A DNA stretch of 64,000 bases. Origin: Solirhodobacter olei. GTDB taxonomy: Bacteria > Pseudomonadota > Alphaproteobacteria > Rhodobacterales > Rhodobacteraceae. The notes under the pieces are model-generated. The model was not told the DNA's origin. It ran no database searches and saw only the letters and a program-made list of their open reading frames with translations. How positions within the stretch are numbered: the first letter of the stretch is position 1; each line of letters starts with the position of its first letter. The stretch covers positions 1 to 64,000 of the forward strand of contig NZ_RRYH01000018.1 in NCBI RefSeq assembly GCF_004010155.1, given 5' to 3'. This document shows positions 44,242-52,979 of this stretch, piece by piece. A program made the translations under genes and the position numbers.

Positions 44242-44772
44242 CTAACCCAGCGCCTTGCCCAGCCGCGGCAGCCCGGCGCGTTTCATCAGCGCCCTGATCG
44301 GCTGCACCTCGCCCGAAAGACGCTCCGCCTCCGCGCGCACGGCCTCTGCCACGCCCGCGACCGTGTCCCGGTCGAGGCCCAGCAGGAAACCGTCCGGGTC
44401 AAGCCGCGCCAGCCCCTCCTCGGCCAGCGCGCCGCGCGGAAAATCCTTGGCGTTGAAGGTCACGATCGCATCCGCACCGGCGGAGATCGCGGTGGCCAGC
44501 ACATGAACATCGGCCGGGTCGGGCAGCCAGAGCCGCGCCTCCAGCGCCGGGTTGGCCGCCCCCTCGGCGCCCGCGAACCCGGCCCGGGTCAAGGCGCTCT
44601 CCCCCCGCGCCAGCGCCTCCTGCGCGGGGCCGAGCTTGGCCGCCGCCCGCGCCCATTCCTCGAGGATCCGCGCCGACCAGAGGGGCTGGTAAAGCCCGGC
44701 CCGCGCCGCGCCCAGCAACACCTCGCGCAGAACCGTCGGGTAAAGCACGCAGGCGTCGAGGACGGCCTTCAC
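44242..44772 (-). CDS. PIN domain protein, RSP_2648 type
   Basis: A 176-aa protein with a PIN-fold nuclease domain: VLDACVLYPTVLREVLLGAA holds the first Asp, ARILEEWARA a Glu, and DPADVHVLATAISAGADAIV plus TFNAKDFPRGAL the remaining acidic residues. It belongs to a Rhodobacteraceae family (RSP_2648-like) that is not a standard VapC, being longer and lacking an adjacent antitoxin gene. Its ATG overlaps the stop of the RNA methyltransferase gene by four bases, so the two are co-translated, suggesting an RNA-related role. Confidence 0.82.
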   Translation of the reverse strand: MKAVLDACVLYPTVLREVLLGAARAGLYQPLWSARILEEWARAAAKLGPAQEALARGESALTRAGFAGAEGAANPALEARLWLPDPADVHVLATAISAGADAIVTFNAKDFPRGALAEEGLARLDPDGFLLGLDRDTVAGVAEAVRAEAERLSGEVQPIRALMKRAGLPRLGKALG

Positions 44773-45977
44773 GCCACCAGCCGGTAGAAAAGCGCCTTCA
44801 GATAGGCGGTCTCGGCCAGCTGCGGCAGCACCGGATGGTCCGGCCCGGCAAAGCCCGTGTGAATGATCTGCCCGCGCCGGCCGCCGCGCCCGATGCCCCG
44901 GGTGCAGGCTGTGCGGAACGCGCCAAGGTCCGCCGCGTGCGAGCAGGAGCAGAGGCCGAGATAGCCGCCCTCCGCCACCAGCGGCGCGGCCAGCCGCGCC
45001 ACGCGCTCATAAGCGCGCAGCCCCGCCTCCAGCGCCTTCCTGTTCGGCGCGAAGGCGGGCGGGTCGCAGATCACCACGTCAAAGCGTTCGCCTTCCTTGG
45101 CCAGCGCCTCCAGCACCGCGAAGGCATCGCCCTGGCGCGTCGCAAACCGCTGCGCCATGCCCATCCGCGCCGCGCCCTCGGCCGCCAGCCCCAGCGCCGC
45201 GGCGGAACTGTCGACGGCCAGCGCCGAGGCAGCGCCCCCCGCCAGCGCGGCAAGCGAGAACCCCCCGACATGGGCGAAGACATCAAGCACCCGCGCGCCC
45301 TTTGCCAGGCCCTGGGCGAAGGCGTGGTTCGGCCGCTGGTCGAAGAACAGCCCGGTCTTCTGGCCGCCGATCAGGTCGGCCATATAGGTCGCCCCGTTCA
45401 TCGCCACCGGCACCGGCGCGTCGACCGCGCCTTTCAGCACCACCGTCTCCTCCGCCAGCCCCTCCAGCCCCCGCGCGCGCCCGGTGCCGTTCTTCACGAT
45501 GGTGGAAACGCCGGTGACCTCGGCCAGCGCCTCGGCCAGCGGGGCGATCAGCGCCTCGGCCCAGGCGGCATTCGGCTGGATCACGGCGGTGTCGCCGAAA
45601 CGGTCGATGATGACGCCGGGCAGCCCATCCGCCTCGGCATGGATCAGCCGGTAGAACGGCGCCGGGAACAGCCGCTCGCGCATCGCCAGCGCCAGCGACA
45701 GGCGGCGGGCGAACCAGGCACGGGCGACCTCGGCCTCCGGATCGGCATCGATCATCCGCGCGATGATCCTGGAGGCCGGGTTCATCGCGACCAGCCCCAT
45801 TGCGCGCCTGTCGCTGTCTTCCAGCACGGCCAGCGTGCCGGGGGCCAGCGCCTTGGTGCGCCGGTCCATCACCAGTTCGTCGGAATAGACCCAGGGGAAG
45901 CCGAAGCGGATCGCGCGCGCCTCCGCCTTCGGCAGCAGCCGGACCACGGGGCGGGATTGGGAAGCCATGTCACTCAT
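44769..45977 (-). CDS. RNA methyltransferase, RSP_2647/RlmI-like
   Basis: SAM-dependent rRNA methyltransferase of 402 aa, Rossmann type. An N-terminal PUA-like domain (RLLPKAEARAIRFGFPWVYS) and an EEHUD/RRM-like middle are followed by the methyltransferase core: QKTGLFFDQRPNHAFAQGLA, VLDVFAHVGGFSLAALAGG and VICDPPAFAPNRKALEAGLR with the PPAF-type catalytic motif. It resembles RlmI, which methylates 23S rRNA C1962, but belongs to a branch named after R. sphaeroides RSP_2647. ATG 45977 has AGGGAAGG upstream; ATG 45968 is also possible. It precedes the PIN gene with a 4-base overlap. Confidence 0.88.
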   Translation of the reverse strand: MSDMASQSRPVVRLLPKAEARAIRFGFPWVYSDELVMDRRTKALAPGTLAVLEDSDRRAMGLVAMNPASRIIARMIDADPEAEVARAWFARRLSLALAMRERLFPAPFYRLIHAEADGLPGVIIDRFGDTAVIQPNAAWAEALIAPLAEALAEVTGVSTIVKNGTGRARGLEGLAEETVVLKGAVDAPVPVAMNGATYMADLIGGQKTGLFFDQRPNHAFAQGLAKGARVLDVFAHVGGFSLAALAGGAASALAVDSSAAALGLAAEGAARMGMAQRFATRQGDAFAVLEALAKEGERFDVVICDPPAFAPNRKALEAGLRAYERVARLAAPLVAEGGYLGLCSCSHAADLGAFRTACTRGIGRGGRRGQIIHTGFAGPDHPVLPQLAETAYLKALFYRLVA

Positions 45978-46064
45978 GCGCCTTCCCTAGCCGGAAGCCG
46001 CGGCGCGGGGAAGAGGCAGCAGCGGCGAAGGCCCTTTCGCCCCCGCCGCGCGAACGTTCGGGGC

Positions 46065-46214
46065 TCAGGCCCCGCGCAGCGCCGAGCGCCCGTGCGGCAG
46101 CCGCAGGTGGCGGACCAGCCGGGCGACGGCCCGGCGGATCATCTCCGCCCGCATTGCCTGCGCTTCGCGCTGGACCCGTTCCACGATCTCCGGGCTCACA
46201 TAACCGATGTTCAT
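46065..46214 (-). CDS. Micro-protein of 49 aa upstream of the methyltransferase
   Basis: A small gene encoding a basic helical peptide beginning MNIGYVSPEIVERVQREAQA and ending LPHGRSALRGA. AAGGAG lies ten bases before ATG 46214. It has good codon bias and is followed by the methyltransferase gene 87 bases on. It resembles a short-protein family (RSP_7527-like) seen with related genes in Rhodobacter as recalled; this is not certain. No membrane segment. Function unknown. Confidence 0.65.
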   Translation of the reverse strand: MNIGYVSPEIVERVQREAQAMRAEMIRRAVARLVRHLRLPHGRSALRGA

Positions 46215-46340
46215 CTCAGGCACTCCTTGATCAGGATCGCCTCCCTGCCCCGAAGGTTAGGTCAAACGCGCTGCCCTTTCCAACGCCTATCCCGCAACTC
46301 CGCCTTGCAGATTCAACAAGCCTGCGCCGAGAATTTGAAT

Positions 46341-46354
46341 TGTTAGCGCTAACG
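46341..46354. promoter_or_regulatory. LacI/GntR-type operator upstream of edd
   Basis: TGTTAGCGCTAACG contains the 12-bp perfect palindrome GTTAGCGCTAAC, the classic LacI/GalR-family operator form. A half-site TGTTAG follows at 46360, nineteen bases further. It lies 71 bases before the edd start, where a repressor of sugar catabolism would be expected. No regulator gene is next to it. Confidence 0.65.
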
Positions 46355-46424
46355 GTCTATGTTAGAGCGCAGCCGAACCTGACTGCCCGCCGCCGCCTCC
46401 GACCGGCCCAAGAAAGGAGCGCCC

Positions 46425-48230
46425 ATGCCCCTCGACAGCACCATCGCCCGCGTCACCGACAGGATCCGCGCCCGTTCCGAGGCGCCCCGCCGCCGCTATC
46501 TCGATCAGGTCGCCCGCGCGGCCGAGGCAGGTCCGGCCCGGGCGCATCTGAGCTGCTCGAACCAGTCGCACGCCTATGCCGCGTCGGGCGAGGACAAGCT
46601 TTCCCTCGCCCAGGGCCGGGCGCCGAACATCGGGATCGTGACCGCCTATAACGACATGCTCTCCGCCCATCAGCCTTACGAGCACTACCCGGATCTGATC
46701 CGCGCCGCTGCGCGCCGCGCCGGGGCCACGGCGCAGGTCGCGGGCGGGGTGCCCGCGATGTGCGACGGCGTCACCCAGGGCCAGCCAGGAATGGAGCTTT
46801 CGCTCTTCTCGCGCGACGTGATCGCCCTGGCCGCGGGCGTGGCCCTCTCGCACAACTGCTTCGACGCGGCGCTCTACCTCGGGGTCTGCGACAAGATCGT
46901 GCCGGGCCTGGTCATGGCCGCCGCCACCTTCGGCCATATCCCCGCGGTCTTCCTGCCTGCCGGCCCGATGACCTCCGGCATGCCGAACGACGAGAAATCC
47001 AAGGTCCGCAACCGCTTCGCCGCCGGCGAGGCGACGCGCGAAGAACTGATGGCGGCCGAGATGGCGGCCTATCACGGGCCGGGCACCTGCACCTTCTACG
47101 GCACCGCCAACACCAACCAAATGCTGATGGAGTTCATGGGCCTGCACCTGCCCGGCGCGAGCTTCGTGAACCCGAACACGCCGCTGCGCGAGGCGCTGAC
47201 AACGGCCGGCGCCGAACGCGCCGCCCAGATCACCGCGCTGGGGAACGACTACCGCCCCGTGGCCGACATCCTGGACGAACGCGCCTTCGTCAACGGCATC
47301 GTCGGGCTGATGGCGACGGGGGGCTCGACGAACCTCGTCCTGCACCTGCCCGCCATGGCCCGCGCCGCCGGCATCCTGCTGGATCTCGAGGATTTCGCCG
47401 AGATCTCGGCGGTGACGCCGCTGATGGCCAAGGTCTACCCGAACGGACTGGCCGACGTGAACCATTTCCACGCCGCGGGCGGGCTCGCCTTCCTGATCGG
47501 CGAACTGCTGGAGGCCGGCCTCCTCCACCCCGACGCCAAGACCGTCGTGGGCGACGGCCTTGCGCTCTACGCCAAGGAACCGAAGATGATCGACGGCGCG
47601 CTCAGCTGGGCCGATGGCCCGGCCACGACGCTGAACGACAGGATCCTGCGTCCGCATGAAGCGCCGTTCCAGCCGGAGGGCGGGCTCAAGCAGCTTTCCG
47701 GCAACCTCGGCCGCGGCGTCATCAAGGTCTCCGCCGTCGCCCCCGAGCGGCACGTGATCGAGGCCCCCGCCCGCATCTTCCACGACCAGGAAGAGGTGAA
47801 GGCGGCCTTCAAGGCGGGAGAGTTCACCTCCGACACCGTGGTCGTGGTCCGCTTCCAGGGCCCCCGCGCCAACGGCATGCCGGAACTGCACTCGCTCACC
47901 CCCACGCTTTCGGTCCTGCAGGACCGCGGGCTCAAGGTGGCACTGGTGACCGACGGCCGCATGTCCGGCGCCTCCGGCAAGGTGCCGGCTGCGATCCATG
48001 TCTCCCCCGAGGCGGCAGAGGGCGGCCCGATCGCCCGGCTGCGCGACGGCGACCGCGTCCGCCTCGACGCCAACGCCGGCACGCTTGAGGTCCTCGCCGA
48101 GGACTTCGACAGCCGCCCGGCGGTCCAGGCGGACCTGTCCGCCAACACCCACGGCATCGGCCGCGAGCTTTTCGAGGTCTTCCGCCAGAACGCCGGCCCC
48201 TCGACGAGCGGCGCCGCGACGGTGGTCTGA
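46425..48230 (+). CDS. edd: Phosphogluconate dehydratase
   Basis: Fe-S dehydratase of 601 aa in the Entner-Doudoroff pathway, converting 6-phosphogluconate to KDPG. It belongs to the IlvD/Edd family: [60 protein letters not shown] and [20 protein letters not shown] include the cluster cysteines. Late motifs are [20 protein letters not shown]. The ribosome site AAGGAG lies six bases before ATG 46425, and a LacI-type operator is upstream. The next gene is eda. Confidence 0.97.
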   Translation: MPLDSTIARVTDRIRARSEAPRRRYLDQVARAAEAGPARAHLSCSNQSHAYAASGEDKLSLAQGRAPNIGIVTAYNDMLSAHQPYEHYPDLIRAAARRAGATAQVAGGVPAMCDGVTQGQPGMELSLFSRDVIALAAGVALSHNCFDAALYLGVCDKIVPGLVMAAATFGHIPAVFLPAGPMTSGMPNDEKSKVRNRFAAGEATREELMAAEMAAYHGPGTCTFYGTANTNQMLMEFMGLHLPGASFVNPNTPLREALTTAGAERAAQITALGNDYRPVADILDERAFVNGIVGLMATGGSTNLVLHLPAMARAAGILLDLEDFAEISAVTPLMAKVYPNGLADVNHFHAAGGLAFLIGELLEAGLLHPDAKTVVGDGLALYAKEPKMIDGALSWADGPATTLNDRILRPHEAPFQPEGGLKQLSGNLGRGVIKVSAVAPERHVIEAPARIFHDQEEVKAAFKAGEFTSDTVVVVRFQGPRANGMPELHSLTPTLSVLQDRGLKVALVTDGRMSGASGKVPAAIHVSPEAAEGGPIARLRDGDRVRLDANAGTLEVLAEDFDSRPAVQADLSANTHGIGRELFEVFRQNAGPSTSGAATVV

Positions 48231-48240
48231 CACGGGCCGC

Positions 48241-48264
48241 CGCCCCGGGCACCAGGCCGGGGCG
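48241..48264 (+). terminator. Hairpin between edd and eda
   Basis: CGCCCCGG (48241-48248) pairs with CCGGGGCG (48257-48264). It is an 8-bp stem followed by an A-rich stretch (CAAAAAATC), with no T-run, so more likely an intercistronic stabiliser than a terminator. Confidence 0.4.
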
Positions 48265-48284
48265 GCAGGGCAAAAAATCTCTTG

Positions 48285-48317
48285 CCTCCGGCGGGAGTAT
48301 TTGAACCAAGAAGAAGC
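48285..48317 (+). repeat. Dispersed intergenic repeat, family B (copy 2)
   Basis: Core GGCGGGAGTATTTGAACCAA followed by GAAGAAGC, matching copy 1 at 38651-38683 (minus strand) except for a few bases. It sits in the edd-eda gap, in the direction of transcription. Confidence 0.6.
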
Positions 48318-48368
48318 AGCCGGCGCCCCGCGCCGGCGCGAAGACCCACGACGCCCGAAGGAGGCTCC

Positions 48369-49010
48369 ATGACCCCGCAAGACGCATCGACCAAGGCCGC
48401 GGAGATCTGCCGCCTCGCCCCCGTCGTCCCGGTTCTCGTCATCGACGATCTCGCCCATGCCCGCCCGCTGGCCGAGGCGCTGGTGGCCGGCGGCCTGCCC
48501 GCGCTCGAGGTGACGCTGCGCACCCCCGTGGCGCTGGAGGCGATCCGCATCATGGCCGAGGTCGAGGGCGGCGTCGTCGGCGCCGGCACGCTCTTGACCC
48601 CCGCCGATGTCACCGCAGCCAAGGCCGCGGGCGCGCGCTTCGGCGTCTCGCCCGGCGCGACGGACCGCATCCTCGACGCCTGCGAGGGCGCGGACCTGCC
48701 GCTCCTGCCCGGCGCGGCCACGGCCTCTGAAGTCATGGCGCTCTACGAACGCGGCTACACGGTGCAGAAGTTCTTCCCGGCAGAGGCCAACGGCGGCGCC
48801 CCGGCGCTGAAAGCCATCGGCGCGCCGATCCCGCAGGTGAAGTTCTGCCCCACTGGCGGTGTCAGCCCCAAGAACGTCGCCGACTACCTCGGCCTGTCCA
48901 ACGTGCTTTGCGTCGGCGGCAGCTGGGTCGCGCCGAAGGAGCTGATGGCCAAGGGCGACTGGGAGGGCATCACCGAGCTTGCCCGCGCCGCGAGCCTGCT
49001 TCCCCGCTGA
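48369..49010 (+). CDS. eda: KDPG aldolase (2-keto-3-deoxy-6-phosphogluconate aldolase)
   Basis: TIM-barrel class I aldolase of 213 aa that splits KDPG into pyruvate and glyceraldehyde-3-phosphate. APVVPVLVIDDLAHARPLAE, the EVTLRTP glutamate motif, GVSPGAT, and the Schiff-base lysine in YTVQKFFPAEANGG are intact, and CPTGGVSPKNVADYL binds phosphate. ATG 48369 (MTPQDAST) is preceded by GAAGGAGG. It completes the edd-eda pair and with the operator makes an inducible Entner-Doudoroff unit. Confidence 0.96.
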   Translation: MTPQDASTKAAEICRLAPVVPVLVIDDLAHARPLAEALVAGGLPALEVTLRTPVALEAIRIMAEVEGGVVGAGTLLTPADVTAAKAAGARFGVSPGATDRILDACEGADLPLLPGAATASEVMALYERGYTVQKFFPAEANGGAPALKAIGAPIPQVKFCPTGGVSPKNVADYLGLSNVLCVGGSWVAPKELMAKGDWEGITELARAASLLPR

Positions 49011-49055
49011 GAGAGCCGGGCCCGGGTCGGGCCCCCGGCGGCCCGGCGGGCGCGC

Positions 49056-49832
49056 TCAGCGCCCGCTGAACCGGGCCTTGCGCTTTTCAAGGAAGGCCGC
49101 AACCCCTTCGCGGAAATCCTCCGTCAGCCCGCAATGCGCCTGAAGACGCGCCTCGACGCCAAGCTGGCTCTCGAAATCATTCGCCATCGCCGCCCGGACG
49201 GCGGCCTTCAGCGCGCCATGCGCCAGCGTCGGCCCCTCCGCCAGCACCCGCGCCCGCGCCTGCCAATGGGCGGCGAAGACATCGTCCGGCACCGCCTCCC
49301 AGATCATGCCCCAGTCGACGGCCTGCCGCGCCGTCACCGGCTCGGCGAACAGCATCGCCCCCATGGCGCGGGCGAAGCCCACCTGCCGCGGCAGCAGCCA
49401 GGTGCCACCGGCATCCGGCATCAGCCCGATCTTGGTGAAGGCCTGCACGAAGACCGCGCTCTCCGCCGCGATCACCACGTCGCAGCAAATCGCGAGGTTC
49501 GCCCCTGCCCCTGCCGCCGCCCCGTTCACCGCCGCGATCACCGGCAGCGGCGCCGCCGCGATCGCCTTCAGCATCGGCTCGTATTCGTCGCGCAGCACCT
49601 GCTCCAGATCGCCGGTGCCGAGCGCTGCATCGCTGAGGTCCTGCCCCGAGCAGAAGGCCCGCCCCGCGCCGGTGATCACCAGCGCCCGCGCGCCATGGCC
49701 GGGGGCCTCCTCCACCGCCCGGGCGATCTCCGCCCGCATGGCCGAATTGAGCGCGTTCATCCGCTCCGGCCGATCGAGCGTGATCACGCCCACGCCCTCC
49801 GCCGTCTCGTACCGGATCGTGTCGAATGCCAT
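49056..49832 (-). CDS. paaG: Enoyl-CoA hydratase/isomerase, PaaG-like
   Basis: Crotonase-fold enzyme of 258 aa. The oxyanion-hole segments are ITGAGRAFCSGQDLSD and NGAAAGAGANLAICCDVVIA, and KIGLMPDAGGTWLLPRQVGF and TEDFREGVAAFLEKRKARFS are typical of PaaG (isomerase of the phenylacetate pathway, acting on epoxy-CoA). No other paa genes are in the window, so the symbol rests on sequence likeness and a general enoyl-CoA hydratase is possible. It lies 66 bases after ccmH on the same strand. Confidence 0.82.
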   Translation of the reverse strand: MAFDTIRYETAEGVGVITLDRPERMNALNSAMRAEIARAVEEAPGHGARALVITGAGRAFCSGQDLSDAALGTGDLEQVLRDEYEPMLKAIAAAPLPVIAAVNGAAAGAGANLAICCDVVIAAESAVFVQAFTKIGLMPDAGGTWLLPRQVGFARAMGAMLFAEPVTARQAVDWGMIWEAVPDDVFAAHWQARARVLAEGPTLAHGALKAAVRAAMANDFESQLGVEARLQAHCGLTEDFREGVAAFLEKRKARFSGR

Positions 49833-49897
49833 CGCCGCCTCCCTTGATCGGGTCGACTATGCCGCGCGCCGCGCGCTTCGACCAGCGGGACGGCGCG

Positions 49898-50353
49898 TCA
49901 TTCCTTCAGGATCTGCGCCAGCCGCGCCTCGTCCTCGGCCGAAAGCGCCGGGGTCTCCTCCCCCTGCCGCTTGCGGCGGCGCAGGTAGACCGCGACGAGG
50001 CCCAGCCCGAAGATCAGCATTCCCGGCGCCGAGCCCCAGAGGATCAGGTTCGCCCCGTTCGCCCGCGGCTTCAGCAGCACGTATTCGCCGTAGCGGTTGA
50101 CGATGTACTGCACGACCTGCTTGTCGGTATCCCCGGCCAGCAGCCTCTGCCGCACCAGCACCCGCAGATCATGCGCCAGCGCCGCGTCGCTGTCGTCGAT
50201 GTTCTCGTTGCGGCAGACGAGGCAGCGCAGCCCCTGCGAGATCTTCTCCGCCCGCGCCTCCAGCGCCGGGTCCTTCAGCATCTCGCTCGGCAGCACCGCC
50301 TGCGCCGCGAGCGGCGCGAGCACCAGCGCCAGGATCAGCGCCAGCCGCCTCAT
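49898..50353 (-). CDS. ccmH: Cytochrome c maturation protein CcmH
   Basis: Periplasm-facing thiol protein of 151 aa. Signal/anchor at residues 1-20, the redox pair C44/C47 in LRCLVCRNENIDDSDA, and a C-terminal transmembrane segment (about 105-126) match the Ccl2/CcmH family. It keeps the haem-binding cysteines of apocytochrome c reduced and works with the CcmF haem lyase. Its ATG overlaps the ccmF stop by four bases. There is no fused CcmI/TPR part. Confidence 0.95.
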   Translation of the reverse strand: MRRLALILALVLAPLAAQAVLPSEMLKDPALEARAEKISQGLRCLVCRNENIDDSDAALAHDLRVLVRQRLLAGDTDKQVVQYIVNRYGEYVLLKPRANGANLILWGSAPGMLIFGLGLVAVYLRRRKRQGEETPALSAEDEARLAQILKE

Positions 50354-52323
50354 TCCGCCGCCACCTGCGCGGCCTCCGGCTTGCGGGCGCCCGCCGCGAC
50401 GCGGTAGCGCCGGTCGGTCAGGCTCAGCAGCCCGCCCAGCCCCATGAGGATCGCGCCAAGCCAGATCCAGTCGGCGAAGGGCTTGATGTAGCTGCGGGTG
50501 TCGTAGCCGCCATCGGCCTGTTCGTCGCCCACAACGATGTAGAGATCGCGGAAGATCCCACGCGAGATCCCGGCATTGGTCGTCGGCATCCCCGCCACCG
50601 GGTAGAAGCGCTTCTCGGGATGCAGCTCCGTCACCAGCGCGCCGGCACGGCTGACCTTCACATCGGCCACCGTGGCGCGGTAGTTCGGCCCCTGGGCCTT
50701 GTGCACGTCATTCAGCGTCACCGTGTAGGGGCCAAGCGCGAAGCTCTCGCCGACCTTGGTCACGCGGATCACCTCGACCTGCCAGGCCAGCACCGCGCAG
50801 ACCCCGAAGATCGCGATGCCAAGCCCGCCATGCGCCACCGCCCGCCCCCAGTCGGCCCGCGGCAGCCGCGCCAGCCGCCCGAGCCGCGCCCCGACAGGGC
50901 CACGCCCCGACCGGCTCAGCAGATCGACGACCGAGCCCGCCACCAGCCAGGCGCCAAGCCCCAGACCCACCGGCCCCAAGGCCGAACGCCCGGTCTGCAT
51001 CGCCCAGGCCAGCGCGCCAAGCGCCACCGCCAGCGCCACCGCCGCCCAGAGCGGCCGCGCCACCCGCGCCAGCCGGGCCCGCTTCCACGGCATCAGCGTG
51101 CCGAAGGGGATCATCACTGCAAGCGCGATCATCAGCGGCGGGAAGACGAGGTTGAAATAGGGCGGGCCCACCGAAAGCTTCCGGTCGAAGGCCATCTGCG
51201 CGATCAGCGGCCAGACGGTGCCGACGAAGACCACCAGAGAGGCCACGGCCAGCAGCACGTTGTTCAGGATCAGCGCCGTCTCCCGGCTCACCACGCCGAA
51301 CAGGCCCTTGGCCTCCATCGCGCCCGCCCGCGCGGCATAAAGCGTCAGCGCGCCGCCCATGAAGACGCCAAGGATCGCGAGGATATAGATCCCGCGCTGC
51401 GGATCGTCGGCGAAGGCGTGAACCGAGGTGATGACGCCCGAGCGCACCAGGAACGTCCCGATCAGCGAGAACCCGAAGGCGAGGATGGCCAGCAGGATCG
51501 TCCAGCTCTTCAGCGCCTCGCGCTTCTCCACGACGATGGCGGAATGCAGCAGCGCCGCGGCGAAGAGCCACGGCATCAGCGAGGCGTTCTCCACCGGGTC
51601 CCAGAACCAGAACCCGCCCCAGCCCAGCACGTAATAGGACCACCAGGACCCCATCGCGATGCCGATCGTCAGGAACATCCAGGCCGCCAGCGTCCAGGGT
51701 CGCACCCAGCGCGCCCAGGCGGCGTCCACCCGCCCCTCGATCAGCGCGGCGATGGCGAAGGAGAACGCCATCGAAAGCCCGACATAGCCGAGGTAGAGGA
51801 ACGGCGGATGGAAGGCGAGGCCGGGATCCTGCAGAAGCGGGTTCATCCCCTGCCCGTTCATCGGCGGAAAAGCCAGCCGCACGAAGGGGTTGGAGGTGAA
51901 CAGGATGAAGATCAGGAACGCCACCCCGATCGAGGCCTGAACCGCCAGCACCCGCGCCTTCAGCCGCGGCGGAAGGTTCCCCCCGAAGACCGCCGCCGCC
52001 GCCCCGAAGCCCGACAGGATCAGCACCCAGAGCAGCATCGACCCCTCGTGGTTCCCCCAGGTGCCCGCGATCTTGTAAAGCAGCGGTTTCAGCGTGTGAG
52101 AATTCTCCACCACCACGCGAAGCGAGAAATCGTCGGTCACATAGGCCCACATCAGCGCGAAGAAGGCATAGGCGATCAGCAGGAACTGAGTCGTCGCCGC
52201 AGGCTCCGCAACCGCCATCCACCCGGTCCAGCCCTTCTGGGCGCCGATCAGGGGAATGACCATCTGCAGGACCGCGACGGCGAGCGCCAGCACGAGGGCG
52301 AAGTGACCGAGTTCCGTAACCAT
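50350..52323 (-). CDS. ccmF: Cytochrome c haem lyase CcmF
   Basis: Polytopic membrane subunit of 657 aa of the haem ligation complex. The haem-handling WWD domain is WWSYYVLGWGGFWFWDPVEN, with conserved flanking His residues (LYKIAGTWGNHEGSMLLW and the later segment). About 15 helices are visible, length as in other CcmF proteins. ATG 52323 (MVTELGHFALVLALAV) is chosen; the open frame beyond belongs to the antisense of neighbours. ccmH follows with a 4-base overlap; ccmE is upstream, separated by the holin and endolysin genes. Confidence 0.96.
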   Translation of the reverse strand: MVTELGHFALVLALAVAVLQMVIPLIGAQKGWTGWMAVAEPAATTQFLLIAYAFFALMWAYVTDDFSLRVVVENSHTLKPLLYKIAGTWGNHEGSMLLWVLILSGFGAAAAVFGGNLPPRLKARVLAVQASIGVAFLIFILFTSNPFVRLAFPPMNGQGMNPLLQDPGLAFHPPFLYLGYVGLSMAFSFAIAALIEGRVDAAWARWVRPWTLAAWMFLTIGIAMGSWWSYYVLGWGGFWFWDPVENASLMPWLFAAALLHSAIVVEKREALKSWTILLAILAFGFSLIGTFLVRSGVITSVHAFADDPQRGIYILAILGVFMGGALTLYAARAGAMEAKGLFGVVSRETALILNNVLLAVASLVVFVGTVWPLIAQMAFDRKLSVGPPYFNLVFPPLMIALAVMIPFGTLMPWKRARLARVARPLWAAVALAVALGALAWAMQTGRSALGPVGLGLGAWLVAGSVVDLLSRSGRGPVGARLGRLARLPRADWGRAVAHGGLGIAIFGVCAVLAWQVEVIRVTKVGESFALGPYTVTLNDVHKAQGPNYRATVADVKVSRAGALVTELHPEKRFYPVAGMPTTNAGISRGIFRDLYIVVGDEQADGGYDTRSYIKPFADWIWLGAILMGLGGLLSLTDRRYRVAAGARKPEAAQVAAE

Positions 52324-52431
52324 GGCGCGATCATATTCGGACCCGCACGGGCCGCCAATGGCCCTGTGCGCCGATGTCGCGGTCGTGCAGTCACTTTTTG
52401 GGCGACCGGCAGCGATCCGTGACGCAGCCCC

Positions 52432-52453
52432 GCCCGGCGCCCCAGCGCCGGGC
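52432..52453 (-). terminator. GC hairpin between holin and ccmF
   Basis: GCCCGGCGC (52432-52440) pairs with GCGCCGGGC (52445-52453), loop CCCA, with more pairing outside. It lies between the holin stop and ccmF start on the minus strand; no T-run follows. It could reduce read-through from the lysis genes into ccmF. Confidence 0.4.
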
Positions 52454-52469
52454 TGCGCCTGCCTGCCCC

Positions 52470-52979
52470 TCAGCGCATCCGCCCCTGCTCCCACTCCGCA
52501 AGGGCCGCATTGTCCCCGGCCAGCGCCGCGGCCTCCGGTCCGGGCACCGGCGCGGGCCGCGGCGCGGACGACGCCGCCCCCCGCCCGGCGCGGAAATAAT
52601 GCGCCTCCCGCGCCCCGAAGTAGAACGACACCACCGCGCCCAGCAGCCACCACAGCGGCTCCGGCACCTGGTCGAGCCCCTGCATCCGCAGCGAGAACCC
52701 CGCCGGATCCGCCATCGCGTAGATGAAAAGCCCCAGCGTGCCGAGCGCCAGCAGCGGCCGCGGCAGCCGGTTCAACCCGTTCACGAAGCGGTCGAACCGC
52801 CCCGTCCCCGTGCTTGAGAACTCCGCCCCCGCCTCTGCCAGCGCGGCCTCGTAGGCGACGGCCGAAAGCGCCATCTCCTGCGTCCGGTTGGGCGTGAACA
52901 CCTCCGCCAGCCGCGCCGCCGACTGGCCCACGGCCTGCGCCGCGTCGCCCAGCCCCAGCACCTTCCCGATCAGCCCCAT
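52470..52979 (-). CDS. Holin of the 3TM type, gene-transfer-agent lysis-like
   Basis: Membrane protein of 169 aa. Two clear hydrophobic segments (about 74-90, LLALGTLGLFIYAMAD, and 108-124, LWWLLGAVVSFYFGA) are seen, with a third amphipathic stretch near the N-terminus. The DRFVNGLNRLPRP linker and the REAHYFR end resemble the 3TM holins encoded beside GH108 endolysins in Rhodobacterales gene transfer agents (rcc00556 of R. capsulatus). ATG 52979 has GGAGG at eight bases; GTG 52988 is possible. It overlaps the endolysin end by 10 bases. Confidence 0.78.
   Translation of the reverse strand: MGLIGKVLGLGDAAQAVGQSAARLAEVFTPNRTQEMALSAVAYEAALAEAGAEFSSTGTGRFDRFVNGLNRLPRPLLALGTLGLFIYAMADPAGFSLRMQGLDQVPEPLWWLLGAVVSFYFGAREAHYFRAGRGAASSAPRPAPVPGPEAAALAGDNAALAEWEQGRMR

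Noticed and set aside
44242-44772. VapBC toxin-antitoxin module
   Set aside because: The PIN protein is longer than VapC and its partner is an RNA methyltransferase; no small DNA-binding antitoxin gene is adjacent.
46362-48458. Open frame of 698 codons antisense to edd
   Set aside because: Edd is recognised with all motifs; the antisense frame has no family features.
50620-52422. Open frame of 600 codons antisense to ccmF
   Set aside because: Extremely Arg/Gln/His/Pro-rich; ccmF on the other strand is clear.
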